Shown piece after piece: positions 7,568 through 16,043 of a DNA stretch of 47,820 nucleotides (position 1 is its first letter; each line of letters starts with the position of its first letter). Location: positions 1 to 47,820 of the forward strand of contig JAVBTR010000029.1 in the NCBI GenBank assembly GCA_031556065.1, given 5' to 3'. The translations under genes were made by a program, and so were the position numbers. The stretch is from JAVBTR01 sp031556065 (GTDB taxonomy: Bacteria; Bacillota; Clostridia; Christensenellales; Aristaeellaceae). Under the pieces are notes generated by a model, which was not told the origin of the DNA, made no database searches, and saw only the letters and a list, made by a program, of their open reading frames with translations.

Positions 7568-8473
7568 TTAATCATCCACAACCTGGTACCCTGAAGCGTC
7601 GTTTTTCATTTCTTCCCTGCACAGGGCGTTCAGGGCGTTTTGGGTGGAAATATCGGCCATGCCGTTGGTACGCTTGTTGGGCATGCACTGGGTTTGGAAA
7701 GCGTCGATGGCCTTGATGGTTGTACGGTCGAAGGAGCCAGTGGCATCCGTCTCTTCTAAAAAGCCCAAGTAGGCCAGGCGAAGCTGAATGTAACGGACCT
7801 TTTCCCCCTGGTCTCCGGCCCGGAGGGTCCAATCCACCACATCGTGAACGGTGCCGTAGCCTAGAATGCATTTGTCTGCCAGGGCGTAGGTGTTCCGGGC
7901 CACCTTGCTGGGATTGTTGCCTTCAATGACGTGAACGGTGATCTTGCCATTTGGGTCTACCGTGCAGTATTCCACAATGGCCACATGATCGGTATCCACC
8001 CCGGAGGTGAAGGTGAAAAAGGCCCAATCCCCCGGCTGGGGTATATAAGAATTGGCTTTTATGTAGTGGTCCTCATCCTTGTACCATTGATAGCCGCCGC
8101 CTTCAATTTCGGACATGTGGCCATTTCTTGCCACATAGCGGCCCTGCTTGATAAAGAAGGCACGGCCAGTGTTGGAGGAGGAGTAAAGGGGAAAGACTTT
8201 TTTTAGCAGGTCGGTTCCGTAGCGCTTGTCCACCTGATCCACGCACCAGCAGGCAAACTCCGCGCACCACTGGGCCTTTGGGTCCCCGGACCATTCGCCG
8301 TACTTGGTTACCCCGTAGCGGTCTTCACCGTTGCCTAATTCTTCCACCGCGATCTCTAATAAGTATGTCACATAATCTGGCACATCATAACTGGGGGGGA
8401 TGATTTCTTCCTTGGCCAAAGCGGCAGAGGCGCAGCAAACGAGTAAAAGCGCCATAATAATTAGCTTTTTCAT
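7568..8473 (-). CDS. Secreted CHAP-domain peptidoglycan amidase/endopeptidase with PG-binding domain
   Basis: A 301-aa protein. A signal peptide (MKKLIIMALLLVCCASAALA) is followed by a CHAP cysteine-peptidase domain (~35-190): Cys70 in AQWCAEF, His163 in TDHVAIVE and the IEGN segment (183-186) provide the catalytic set, with QPGDWAFF typical of the family. A peptidoglycan-binding type 1 domain follows (~218-285; GEKVRYIQLRLAYLGFL). It is expected to cleave cell-wall peptide bonds outside the cell. GGGAGGTTAATCAA precedes the start. It lies 25 bases after a VanW-family gene on the same strand, so the two form a wall-related operon. Confidence 0.88.
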   Translation of the reverse strand: MKKLIIMALLLVCCASAALAKEEIIPPSYDVPDYVTYLLEIAVEELGNGEDRYGVTKYGEWSGDPKAQWCAEFACWCVDQVDKRYGTDLLKKVFPLYSSSNTGRAFFIKQGRYVARNGHMSEIEGGGYQWYKDEDHYIKANSYIPQPGDWAFFTFTSGVDTDHVAIVEYCTVDPNGKITVHVIEGNNPSKVARNTYALADKCILGYGTVHDVVDWTLRAGDQGEKVRYIQLRLAYLGFLEETDATGSFDRTTIKAIDAFQTQCMPNKRTNGMADISTQNALNALCREEMKNDASGYQVVDD

Positions 8474-8498
8474 TTGATTAACCTCCCTGGAATTAATA

Positions 8499-9641
8499 TC
8501 AGTCCGCGCGGTACATGACCATGGTCAAGGCTCCGTCCTGGGCGGTGGCTTCCATGCGGATGGGGAAGGGGTAATCGTTTCTGAAGGTGAGGTTTAAGGT
8601 ATCCGCCCCAACAGCGGCATCCATGCCTACGGGCAGATATTTGGCGCCGGATTGCTGGTGGGGGCGGCGGTAGGTCACGGTGATCCCAGGCAGCTGCAAA
8701 AGCACGTTAAATAGGGTGGAGGAAACTTGGCAGGTGCCGCCGCCGGAACCCAGCTTGGTGGTGCCCTCTACCAGCACCGGTGCTTTGAAATAGCCGTTTG
8801 AAGCACTGAAGGGCCCCATTTGCTTGTTGCAATCGTAGGCTTCTCCGGGCTGGTATACCCGGCTGATCCGCTCCGCCCCAACGGCAATGTTCTTCATGCG
8901 GCCAATATTGGCCTCGTTGGTTGCAATGTTGTAATAGGAGGTATAGGCGGCAATGGGGCAATCGTCGCCCATTTCCGCGTCGGTGGGGGAAACGTTTTGC
9001 AAATCCCGCAGCTTGGACATGTCCACATAGCCGTAGGCATGAAAGTAATAAAAGCGGCCCCAGCCCTCGTACACATCGATAATGGCGATGCTCGCGCCCT
9101 CGTGCAAGGTCAGGTAAGCCTCCTGGCCGTCTCCCGGGGCTTTTTGGATGGGGGTATCCTCGTTGCATACAGCCACATAGTTATACCGGTAAACCCCATA
9201 GGGCGGCGTGTTTACGGGATCGATGGCTTCCGGGCGCAGGTACAGCCAGAAGCGCTTTAAATAGCCCACCTTGCCCTTGTACTGGGCCAGCACCCAGTCC
9301 GGCTCGATGTCCAAGATTTCCACGGTTGCTTTGTTGGGAATGGAAACCAGCTTGGTGGATTCCATGTTCATTTCCTTGCGCAGGCCACAATCCAACACCA
9401 CCCGGCCCGTATACAGCGCTTCGCCTGTATACATACTCAGATGGGGAAAATCCACCGTGCCGACGATAACGGTATCGTCCTCTACCATGTCATCGGATAT
9501 GTCTACGTTATCATCCTCGACTTCCAAACCCGCGAACTCGTCCTCTTCTGCTTCTTCCCCGAAAACGGATAAGGGGTTTATGCTTAAAAGAAGCGCCAGA
9601 GTAAGCAGCAGCGCCATGATTTTCTTTAGCCGCACAGGCAT
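8499..9641 (-). CDS. Secreted VanW-family protein with SH3-like domains
   Basis: A 380-aa protein with a signal peptide (to about residue 28, SVFGEEA), an acidic segment (31-57), two bacterial SH3-like stretches (~75-135 and ~150-212), then a VanW domain (~230-375) with its hallmark GSGGGTCQVSSTLFN (298-312). VanW proteins are found in vancomycin-resistance clusters and as wall-associated proteins of Clostridia, but their biochemistry is unsettled. SH3 domains suggest wall binding. ATG 9641 is annotated; GTG two codons in has better spacing from GGGAG, and both give the same mature protein. It is first in the operon with the CHAP hydrolase. Confidence 0.88.
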   Translation of the reverse strand: MPVRLKKIMALLLTLALLLSINPLSVFGEEAEEDEFAGLEVEDDNVDISDDMVEDDTVIVGTVDFPHLSMYTGEALYTGRVVLDCGLRKEMNMESTKLVSIPNKATVEILDIEPDWVLAQYKGKVGYLKRFWLYLRPEAIDPVNTPPYGVYRYNYVAVCNEDTPIQKAPGDGQEAYLTLHEGASIAIIDVYEGWGRFYYFHAYGYVDMSKLRDLQNVSPTDAEMGDDCPIAAYTSYYNIATNEANIGRMKNIAVGAERISRVYQPGEAYDCNKQMGPFSASNGYFKAPVLVEGTTKLGSGGGTCQVSSTLFNVLLQLPGITVTYRRPHQQSGAKYLPVGMDAAVGADTLNLTFRNDYPFPIRMEATAQDGALTMVMYRAD

Positions 9642-9671
9642 ACACTCCCATCATAATGAAATATCGCTACC

Positions 9672-9700
9672 ATTATAGCGGTATTTTTCGTCTGTGGCAA
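9672..9700 (-). promoter_or_regulatory. Promoter of the VanW-CHAP operon
   Basis: Minus strand: -35 TTGCCA (9700-9695), 17-bp spacer, -10 TATAAT (9677-9672), about 30 bases before the VanW start. Confidence 0.75.
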
Positions 9701-9851
9701 GGACAATAGGCATATGTACAAAGTGTTTACATTTTGCATAAACTTTTTTTCTTTCTAACTGTTTTGGGAGTGTATATAATAATATGTTTTTATAGCAACA
9801 AACAATATAACAATAATAAACAAATTTATTATTAAAATGGACATAAAAGCA

Positions 9852-9880
9852 TTGACGGACTAGAATGATTGTGATAACAT
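9852..9880 (+). promoter_or_regulatory. Promoter of the small secreted peptide locus
   Basis: TTGACG (9852-9857), 17-bp spacer, TAACAT (9875-9880), 64 bases before the ATG at 9944. The flanking 9701-9850 stretch is very AT-rich and holds no gene that I can see. Confidence 0.55.
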
Positions 9881-9943
9881 ATAATCAGAAAAGCAGCTCG
9901 CGAAAAGACTAACTGGACATGAATAAAAGAAAGGGGCCTAATC

Positions 9944-10154
9944 ATGAAAAAACATTATCTTTTGTGGTTGTACTGGTACTTGTATTCCTGCTGGCTCCCC
10001 TATCTATTGGCTCCGCGCAATCGACTTTTGCAAACAAGGCTTGGAATTGCTACGGATAAATGCAACAGCTGCAGTTTCAAACTGTCATATCAAGTTGAAG
10101 ATTTTCGATGGCACTGTATGCATGTCTAGTTATACTGTTGCCAACCCTCGGTAA
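9944..10154 (+). pseudogene. Frameshifted small secreted protein (probable pseudogene)
   Basis: A promoter and a ribosome binding site (AAAGGGGCCTAATC) lead to ATGAAAAAAC. The literal frame gives a 61-aa product (stop 10127-10129) with no clear signal peptide. Adding one A to the A-run gives a textbook signal peptide, MKKTLSFVVVLVLVFLL then APLSIGSAQS, which stops at 10057-10059. A third frame is open from about 10050 to 10154 and yields a Cys-containing tail ending MSSYTVANPR. The simplest reading is a ~70-aa secreted protein broken by two frameshifts, or a homopolymer sequencing error plus one real shift. Confidence 0.4.
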
Positions 10155-10352
10155 GGTTTTCATTAAATAAACGAGGGGGGGCTTGAATAAAAGTGGGGTG
10201 ATGGGTGGCGGTGCCGTGTGGTGCTTGCTCTTTGGCCGCCACCTATGGCCCGGCGATGCATGGCGTAAGAGTGCGTAGCCTCGCTGAAACGCTTCCTGTT
10301 GTTTGTAGCTAGACACTGGAAGGGCGTTTTTCGATGAAGGGTGGTATATTAA

Positions 10353-12224
10353 ATGATGAAAAGCATCATGTGCAAAAGCATTGTGCTTCTTTTGTTATTC
10401 ATTTTACTGAGCGTGCCACAATTTGTATCTTCCCAGGCCGGGAAAGAAAAGGAATCTCTTGTTAATATACTTTGCAGCCCTGTATATCAAGGGCGGGGCG
10501 TGGGGATGGAAGGCAACCAGCTGGCAGCACAGCTATTGGCGCAAAGGCTGGAGGCTTATGGCCTTGTTCCGCTTAACGGGCACTCAAATTTTCTTATTTC
10601 ATTTGAACAAAGAACCGTCGCCATAAATGAAATGATGCTGGTGGCCATTGGGAAGGATGGGAGCCGTGAAGAACTGCGCTACGGGCAGGATTATACGGTT
10701 GCCAGAGCTGCTGGTGCATTAAGCGGAACGCTTTCTATTTCTTTGCAGGCAGAGGCTGCTGGCTCTTCGGCTGTTTTGTTTATGGATCCAGCGGTTGAAA
10801 GCCTGCCTGCGGAAGGCCTTTTTCCCGCCATGGTATATCCGGTGGACGTGCTTTCATTCCAAAGCTTAGGCGTTAATGATCAGGGCCCACGGTCTGATTC
10901 GCTTGCTTGCAGAATCGATATGCTTCGCCCGGTGTATGAACGCATCAGCAAAGCGGAAGCGTTGGATATACGGTATGATTATTCAAAGACATCAACCATG
11001 CTTCATAATGTGGTGGGTGTTCTTCCCGGAAAGGACAGAACCAAAGGGGTGGTTTTAAGTGCTCATTTCGATGGGGTGGGGGAGCAGGGGGGAAACAGGC
11101 TGCCTGGTGCAATGGATAATGCCAGCGGTGTCGCTGCGGTAGATTGGGTGGCGGCCCAAATGGCTGGAACAGAACCTCCTTATGATGTGGTTATTGCTTT
11201 TACCAACGCAGAAGAAGCGGGTTTAATGGGTGCGCAGGACCTGGCAGTTAAACTCCTTTCCCAATATGAAGCCCTATATAATATCAATGTGGACTGTCTG
11301 GGCGTTAAGGAGCTGCCTTTTTTAATGGAAAGCCCTGGCGGCATATCTACAATGCTCTACGGAATGATGGCGGTCTATTTAAACCGGAATGGTTTTGTCA
11401 GCATCCAAGAGAATTATGGCCGCAGCGACCATCTTGCCTTTGAAAGGGCGGGCATCCCTGCAGTGATTCTGGGGGCGCCAGCCTTTAAGGTGGAACACAC
11501 AATAAACGATACTGCAGAGCGCATTGACTTGGATATGATATACGCAGTCGCTGGGGTGATTGTGGATTTTATCCAAGAAAACCCGGGTATACACGCTGCA
11601 ATGGCGCAAAGCCATGCTGAAGAACCGGCCTTAAAAGAGGTACCAACACTGGCGTATAACGAAGCCGTCCGGCAAGACAACATACTTTATACTGGGTCGA
11701 TGCGGTGGTTAACCCATGAAGAGGCATTGAGCTATCATCCCGCGCTCCCCCTCCCGAAACTGTATAAAGGCCGTCCTATGGCGTTTTGCATGGTTATACT
11801 TTCGACTTTAGACCTAGCAGACAGTGCTCCCGGGCAAGTTATCAACATGGAGGACAGCGCCCCCAATATAACGAGTATAAACGCTTTTTACAGCGACGGG
11901 GTTACGAGCTATAGGCTTCAATTCAGAGTAGGTTATGCAAGTACGCTATATGGGAAGCAAAAAATAGGCGAAGAAGGATTCTATTTAACAAGCCGGGAAA
12001 ACAATGAGGAAGTTATAGAAGGGATCGGCCTTCAACGGGGCGATATGTCCCTTTGTTTGTTTGATGGCGATGCAGCAGGCTTGCTTGAAATTGAAGACGG
12101 CATATTCGTGGAGACCCTGGAAAATGGCACGAGCAAGGTTACAAAAGAAAACGCTTCCGATCTTTTGACAGACAATGAGTTCACTGGGCTGTTTGAAGCT
12201 TTGACAGCCTTTGTTCAGCCATAG
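10353..12224 (+). CDS. Secreted M28-family zinc aminopeptidase-like protein
   Basis: A 623-aa protein with a signal peptide (~1-28, VPQFVSSQA). The peptidase domain (~215-410) has all five expected metal ligands: His in VLSAHFDG, Asp in GAMDNASG, Glu pair in TNAEEAGLMG, Asp in NVDCLG and His in GRSDHLAFE. The N-terminal region resembles the PA-like insert of M28 enzymes. The C-terminal ~200 residues are unrecognised. It is probably extracellular and cleaves N-terminal residues or dipeptides. The ribosome binding site is weak (GGTGG). The 10155-10352 upstream stretch has no gene; it contains a GGTGGCGG/CCGCCACC inverted repeat (10204-10211, 10236-10243). The gene appears to stand alone. Confidence 0.88.
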   Translation: MMKSIMCKSIVLLLLFILLSVPQFVSSQAGKEKESLVNILCSPVYQGRGVGMEGNQLAAQLLAQRLEAYGLVPLNGHSNFLISFEQRTVAINEMMLVAIGKDGSREELRYGQDYTVARAAGALSGTLSISLQAEAAGSSAVLFMDPAVESLPAEGLFPAMVYPVDVLSFQSLGVNDQGPRSDSLACRIDMLRPVYERISKAEALDIRYDYSKTSTMLHNVVGVLPGKDRTKGVVLSAHFDGVGEQGGNRLPGAMDNASGVAAVDWVAAQMAGTEPPYDVVIAFTNAEEAGLMGAQDLAVKLLSQYEALYNINVDCLGVKELPFLMESPGGISTMLYGMMAVYLNRNGFVSIQENYGRSDHLAFERAGIPAVILGAPAFKVEHTINDTAERIDLDMIYAVAGVIVDFIQENPGIHAAMAQSHAEEPALKEVPTLAYNEAVRQDNILYTGSMRWLTHEEALSYHPALPLPKLYKGRPMAFCMVILSTLDLADSAPGQVINMEDSAPNITSINAFYSDGVTSYRLQFRVGYASTLYGKQKIGEEGFYLTSRENNEEVIEGIGLQRGDMSLCLFDGDAAGLLEIEDGIFVETLENGTSKVTKENASDLLTDNEFTGLFEALTAFVQP

Positions 12225-12298
12225 CAGGCATAAACCAGAAAGCAAAACCATTTACAAACATTGACAGCGAATAAACGATAATTATTTCACAGGACGGC

Positions 12299-12360
12299 TT
12301 GTTTCTCAAACACATATGCGTTATAATAATAACGATATCGATTGGGCGGATGGCCCAATC
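12299..12360 (+). promoter_or_regulatory. Promoter and leader hairpin of the flavin lipoprotein gene
   Basis: TTGTTT (12299-12304), 17-bp spacer, TATAAT (12322-12327). The leader then forms an 8-bp hairpin GATTGGGC (12340-12347) / GCCCAATC (12353-12360) ending just before the AAGGAGG ribosome binding site, a position suited to protecting the mRNA 5' end. Confidence 0.6.
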
Positions 12361-12382
12361 CAATATAAGGAGGGTTTTCCCT

Positions 12383-12913
12383 ATGAAAAAGTTAGTCGCT
12401 CTGGTTCTTTCTCTGGTTCTGGTTCTGGGCTGCACCGCTGCCTTGGCCGACAAAGCTGGTTTGGGCTCCATCACTTCTATCGGCAGCCTCGGCAACGCTG
12501 ATGCTGACAACAAGGGCAAGGGCCAAATCAACACCACCATGTGCGCCGTTGTTGTAGACGACGAAGGCAAAATCGTTTCCGTTTCTTTCGACGTTGCACA
12601 GAACTCCATCAACTGGGACGCGACCGGCGCTGTGCTGACCGAAGCTAACACGGATGCTCCTTCCAAGCTGGACAAAAAAGAAGGCTACAACATGAAGCCC
12701 GCTTCCCCCATCGGCAAGGAATGGTATGAGCAGAACGCTTTCTTCGAAGAATACTGCGTAGGCAAGACCCTTGAAGAAATCGTTGCCGGTATCGCTGCTG
12801 AAGGCAGCACCGATGGTCTCCATCCCTCTGGCGCTGATGTGATCGTTGGCTGCACCATGCAGTTGGGCGATTTCGTAAAGGCTCTGGAAGAAGCTATCGC
12901 CAACGCGAAGTAA
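12383..12913 (+). CDS. Secreted FMN-binding-like lipoprotein, probable ApbE substrate
   Basis: A 176-aa protein with lipoprotein signal MKKLVALVLSLVLVLGC (lipobox LVLGC). The mature part has the fold pattern of small Clostridial FMN-binding proteins (INTTMCAVVVDDEGKIVSV, then IGKEWYEQNAFFEEYCVGK). Near the C-terminus ADVIVGCTMQLGDFVKALEEA aligns with the flavinylation region of FMN-binding domains, consensus Dxx(S/T)GA(T/S), giving D152-V-I-V-G-C-T158: Asp and Thr are kept, Ser and Ala are replaced. The gene directly downstream encodes ApbE, the enzyme that attaches FMN to such a Thr, which strongly supports an extracytosolic flavoprotein in electron transfer. The start at 12383 is fixed by AAGGAGG at the right spacing. 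Confidence 0.7.
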   Translation: MKKLVALVLSLVLVLGCTAALADKAGLGSITSIGSLGNADADNKGKGQINTTMCAVVVDDEGKIVSVSFDVAQNSINWDATGAVLTEANTDAPSKLDKKEGYNMKPASPIGKEWYEQNAFFEEYCVGKTLEEIVAGIAAEGSTDGLHPSGADVIVGCTMQLGDFVKALEEAIANAK

Positions 12914-12936
12914 GTTTTAAACTGATACAAGACGGC

Positions 12937-13010
12937 TTATCAATTAAGCGACAGATGCCGCTTAATTGATAAACTAAGGGATGGCAAGCTTTTGCCATCC
13001 CTGTTTTTTA
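12937..13010 (+). terminator. Two tandem hairpins, the second an intrinsic terminator
   Basis: Hairpin one: 14-bp stem 12937-12950 / 12959-12972. Hairpin two: AGGGATGGCAA (12977-12987) / TTGCCATCCCT (12992-13002) followed by GTTTTTT. It lies between the lipoprotein gene and apbE, so apbE is probably expressed by partial read-through at a lower level. Confidence 0.8.
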
Positions 13011-13023
13011 AAAGGGGATTTTC

Positions 13024-14067
13024 ATGGGGAAACGTATTTTTGCACTTATATTGGTTCTTATGCTTATACCTGCATGCGCTGGAGCGGAAGCGCAGCATCG
13101 TTATACCGGTTATTTTTTAGATACCTTCGATACGGTTATTTCCATTATTGCCTACGCGGATAGCCAGGCAACCTTTGACAAAGCTTTTTCGCGGGTGGAG
13201 GAGCGATTTACCTTCTACCACCGCTTGTTCGATAAATATAACGAATACCAGGGGATCAATAACCTGTATACCGTTAACCGGGATGCAGGCACGGCCCCTG
13301 TTGAAGTAGATAGCGAGCTGATCCGGCTTATTTCCCTTTGCAAGGCTTGGCAAGCAGCCTACCCGGATACCACGAACATCGCCATGGGCGCCGTGCTGGA
13401 ATTGTGGCACGACGCAAGGGAAACAGCGGTGCTCCCCAGCAAGGAAGCCCTGGAAGAGGCGGCCACCCATTGCAATTTGGACGATGTGGTGATCGATGAA
13501 GAAAAAAGCACCCTCTTTTTTTCTGACCCGGATTTAAAACTGGATGTGGGCTCTGTGGCCAAGGGCTACGCAGCGGAAATGGTAGCCAATGAATTGCATG
13601 AAAGTGATATGCCCTCTTTTCTTTTGAACGCCGGAGGCAATGTGAAAACAGGGGAGGCGCCCCTGGATGGCCGAACGGCCTGGGGCGTTGGGGTTCAGGA
13701 CCCTTTCGAAACGGTGCCCATGGGCGGCGCTTATTTGGATGTGCTGTATTTTACGAACATGTCCATGGTATCCAGCGGGGATTACCAGCGGTATGTGGAC
13801 ATTGAAGGGGTGCGCTACCACCATATTATCGATGGAAAGACTTTAATGCCGGCCGATTATTTTTCGGCAGTGACCATCCTTTTGGAGGATTCCGGCATGG
13901 CGGATTTTCTTTCCACGGCAGCCTATCTGCTGCCATATGAAAAAAGCCGTGCCCTGGTGGAATCGGTTCCAGGGGCACAGGCTTTGTGGGTTTTGCATGA
14001 CGGTACCTTGCTTTACACCGACGGCATGGAGGATTATGCCCAGTCTTTAGGGGCGGCCAATCAGTAA
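13024..14067 (+). CDS. apbE: FAD:protein FMN transferase (ApbE), lipoprotein form
   Basis: A 347-aa protein that transfers FMN from FAD to a Thr/Ser of target flavoproteins outside the membrane. It starts with an export signal and a possible lipobox (LIPAC). Family motifs: LDVGSVAKGYAAE (~173-185), LLNAGGNV (~201-208) and HHIIDGKTLMPA (~265-276), the last including residues that bind Mg and FAD. The start follows AAAAGGGGATTTTC. Its partner upstream is a small FMN-binding-like lipoprotein. The 3' end overlaps the convergent sugar-kinase gene by 21 bases. Confidence 0.95.
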   Translation: MGKRIFALILVLMLIPACAGAEAQHRYTGYFLDTFDTVISIIAYADSQATFDKAFSRVEERFTFYHRLFDKYNEYQGINNLYTVNRDAGTAPVEVDSELIRLISLCKAWQAAYPDTTNIAMGAVLELWHDARETAVLPSKEALEEAATHCNLDDVVIDEEKSTLFFSDPDLKLDVGSVAKGYAAEMVANELHESDMPSFLLNAGGNVKTGEAPLDGRTAWGVGVQDPFETVPMGGAYLDVLYFTNMSMVSSGDYQRYVDIEGVRYHHIIDGKTLMPADYFSAVTILLEDSGMADFLSTAAYLLPYEKSRALVESVPGAQALWVLHDGTLLYTDGMEDYAQSLGAANQ

Positions 14068-14970
14068 GGCCAGTTCCAGGGCCAGGTCCAACGCATTGCC
14101 CTTGGGGCGGTGGATGGAGGCTTTGGGAAGGCTTTTCGTAATCAGCTCCGTAAGCCTTTCGCGGATGGTTTCATTTTTTTCAAGCACGCTTCCCCAGAAG
14201 ATAATCTTCAGGGGGGCGTTTTTCATTTCCATCAGGCTTGAAAGGGTGGCAATCCCTTCGAAAAGCCCTTCCGCGCCACTGTTTAAAATGCCAAGGGCGG
14301 TCTGATCCCCTTCCTTGGCGGCTTCATCTACCAAAACGGCCAGGGCGGCCACGTTTTCTTTTTGCAAAATGTTTTCCAGGTAAAAATCTGTTAAGGCCTG
14401 CTGGTCGAAAATAGATAGCTTCTGGCTGATTTTTGCTGCCAGCAGCTTACAATCCCCCAAACCGTCCCAGTATTTGATAATGGCCCGAAGCGCCTTTTCT
14501 GCGATATAGCAGGCGCTGCCCTCATCACTTAAAAGCTGGTTCCAGCCGGAGAAGCGGCGAAGGGCCCCTTGCCGGGTTTTCGCGGTGGTAATGGCACCCG
14601 TTCCGGCGATGACCGCAATGCGGTTTTCGTTGGGGAACAATTCCAGCAGCATTTCACAGTCGTTCAAGGCGCGGATGGATGGTTCAGGGAAGCCGATATC
14701 CATAAGCATCTTGGTATAGGTTTGGGCCAGCTCCGGGGTATCGATGCCGGAAGCGCCCAGGCAGACCCCCAGACAGGCTTCAATGGGAAGGGCGTGCTGG
14801 GCCAGGGCGCTTGAAATAATGGCCTGGTACCGCTGGTAAATAACCTCGTAGGGGCTGGTGGATAAGGTGCCCCCTTTGTCTGTATAAACGCCTAAAACCT
14901 GGCCGTTTTCATCGGCCAGCTTGATTCGGGCATAGGTGCCGCCTACGTCCATTCCTGCATAAAATCCCAT
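14047..14970 (-). CDS. BadF/BadG/BcrA-type ATPase, probable sugar (GlcNAc-like) kinase
   Basis: A 307-aa protein of the ASKHA fold: phosphate-1 loop YAGMDVGGTYARIKL at the N-terminus, LNDCEMLLELF, the adenosine-side loop VIAGTGAITTA and LLSDEGSACYIAEKAL, all typical of N-acetylglucosamine-kinase-like members. It likely phosphorylates an imported sugar or sugar derivative. It is the last gene of the minus-strand cluster that begins with the peptide-type ABC importer, 16 bases after the SIS gene. Start ATG 14970 follows GGGAGGCAGCGT. Its 3' end overlaps apbE tail to tail by 21 bases. The exact substrate is not determinable. Confidence 0.85.
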   Translation of the reverse strand: MGFYAGMDVGGTYARIKLADENGQVLGVYTDKGGTLSTSPYEVIYQRYQAIISSALAQHALPIEACLGVCLGASGIDTPELAQTYTKMLMDIGFPEPSIRALNDCEMLLELFPNENRIAVIAGTGAITTAKTRQGALRRFSGWNQLLSDEGSACYIAEKALRAIIKYWDGLGDCKLLAAKISQKLSIFDQQALTDFYLENILQKENVAALAVLVDEAAKEGDQTALGILNSGAEGLFEGIATLSSLMEMKNAPLKIIFWGSVLEKNETIRERLTELITKSLPKASIHRPKGNALDLALELALLIGRP

Positions 14971-14986
14971 ACGCTGCCTCCCGGTT

Positions 14987-16036
14987 CTATTTTTGCACCT
15001 TGGTGTTGAGCATGCCGTAAAATTCGGGGAAACGGGACTTGTCGCAATCGATGTCCTTGGCTGTGGAGATCATGGCGCCGATCAGCTGCATAGGCAGAAG
15101 GGTTTCAAATACCAGGGTCCAAGCATCTCCGGTTGCGGGGATATTCAGGGCCAGCGGATCGTTAAGCTTTTCGCCATAGTTAAGCAAAAGGCATTTTGCC
15201 CCGTGGTCCTTAGCGAAATCATAAAGCTTCAGCATCCTTTGGCGGTTGCCTTCAGGGGGCAGCACCAGGAGCAGGAGGCTGTCCTGGTTCAAAGAAAGCT
15301 GAACCCCGTGGAGGTACTCTTCAAACTCGTAGGGAAAAACGGGCACATAAAGGGTTTCAAGAATTTTAAGCGCCCCTTCTAAGGAAATGGCGGCGTTTAC
15401 CCCGTCAGCGATAAGAATCATATGCCGGGCAGCGGCTAAAAGGCCTTCGTGGGAATGGATAAAGGCCTTGGAAAGCGCTAAGGTCTGGCTGGCATTGAGG
15501 GCAGCCTGTTCCATGGCTTTTAAGAAGCTGCCCGTGTCAGGGGCAAGGGCCATCATGTACAGGGTCAGCACCGTAGCAGTGAACCCCTTGGTTTTAGGGC
15601 CGATGGTTTCTTCCCCTAGCAGAATGGGAATAAACTGGTGTGCTTTTTTTGCAATGCTGGCATCTTCGCTGCCGCAAAGGGCAATGGTCTGGTAGCCTGA
15701 ACGGGAATAGGCCTCAATCATTTCCAAAGTAGCGGTGCTTTCCCCGGACTGGGAAATAAACAAAAGCACCGTATCCTCAGGCGTAGAAAAACGCATCACC
15801 TCCCGCAGCTGTGTGGGTACAGCGGGCACAAGGGCCTTGCCGCACCAATCCCCAAAGGGTGTTTGAGCCACCTTGGCGGCATTGTAGGAGCTGCCCGAAC
15901 CAATAGCAACAAACCGGCGGATTTTTCCGTCAGTTAGAAAAGGCAGGAACGCCTCATGGATGGGTGCCCAGCTTTTGAGCATGTTCTGCCACATGGCAGG
16001 CTGTTCCAAAATGTATTGCAGCATTTTTCCCGGCAT
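14987..16036 (-). CDS. SIS-domain sugar isomerase/deglycase-like protein
   Basis: A 349-aa protein with two SIS domains, related to the isomerase half of GlmS and to FrlB/AgaS-type sugar-phosphate deglycases. The first SIS contains FVAIGSGSSYNAAKVAQ and LFISQSGESTATLEMIEAY, the phosphosugar-binding serines; the second includes EFEEYLHGVQLSLN. The C-terminus DCDKSRFPEFYGMLNTKVQ is GlmS-like, although the glutaminase domain is absent. It probably acts on an amino- or amine-conjugated sugar phosphate made by the adjacent BadF-type kinase. It is spaced 7 bases from the upstream dehydratase-like gene. Confidence 0.85.
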   Translation of the reverse strand: MPGKMLQYILEQPAMWQNMLKSWAPIHEAFLPFLTDGKIRRFVAIGSGSSYNAAKVAQTPFGDWCGKALVPAVPTQLREVMRFSTPEDTVLLFISQSGESTATLEMIEAYSRSGYQTIALCGSEDASIAKKAHQFIPILLGEETIGPKTKGFTATVLTLYMMALAPDTGSFLKAMEQAALNASQTLALSKAFIHSHEGLLAAARHMILIADGVNAAISLEGALKILETLYVPVFPYEFEEYLHGVQLSLNQDSLLLLVLPPEGNRQRMLKLYDFAKDHGAKCLLLNYGEKLNDPLALNIPATGDAWTLVFETLLPMQLIGAMISTAKDIDCDKSRFPEFYGMLNTKVQK

Positions 16037-16043
16037 CAGATCA

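Noticed and set aside
10077..10316. A 79-codon minus-strand frame upstream of the M28 gene.
   Set aside because: Low-complexity Pro/His composition and no ribosome binding site; more likely non-coding repeat-like sequence.
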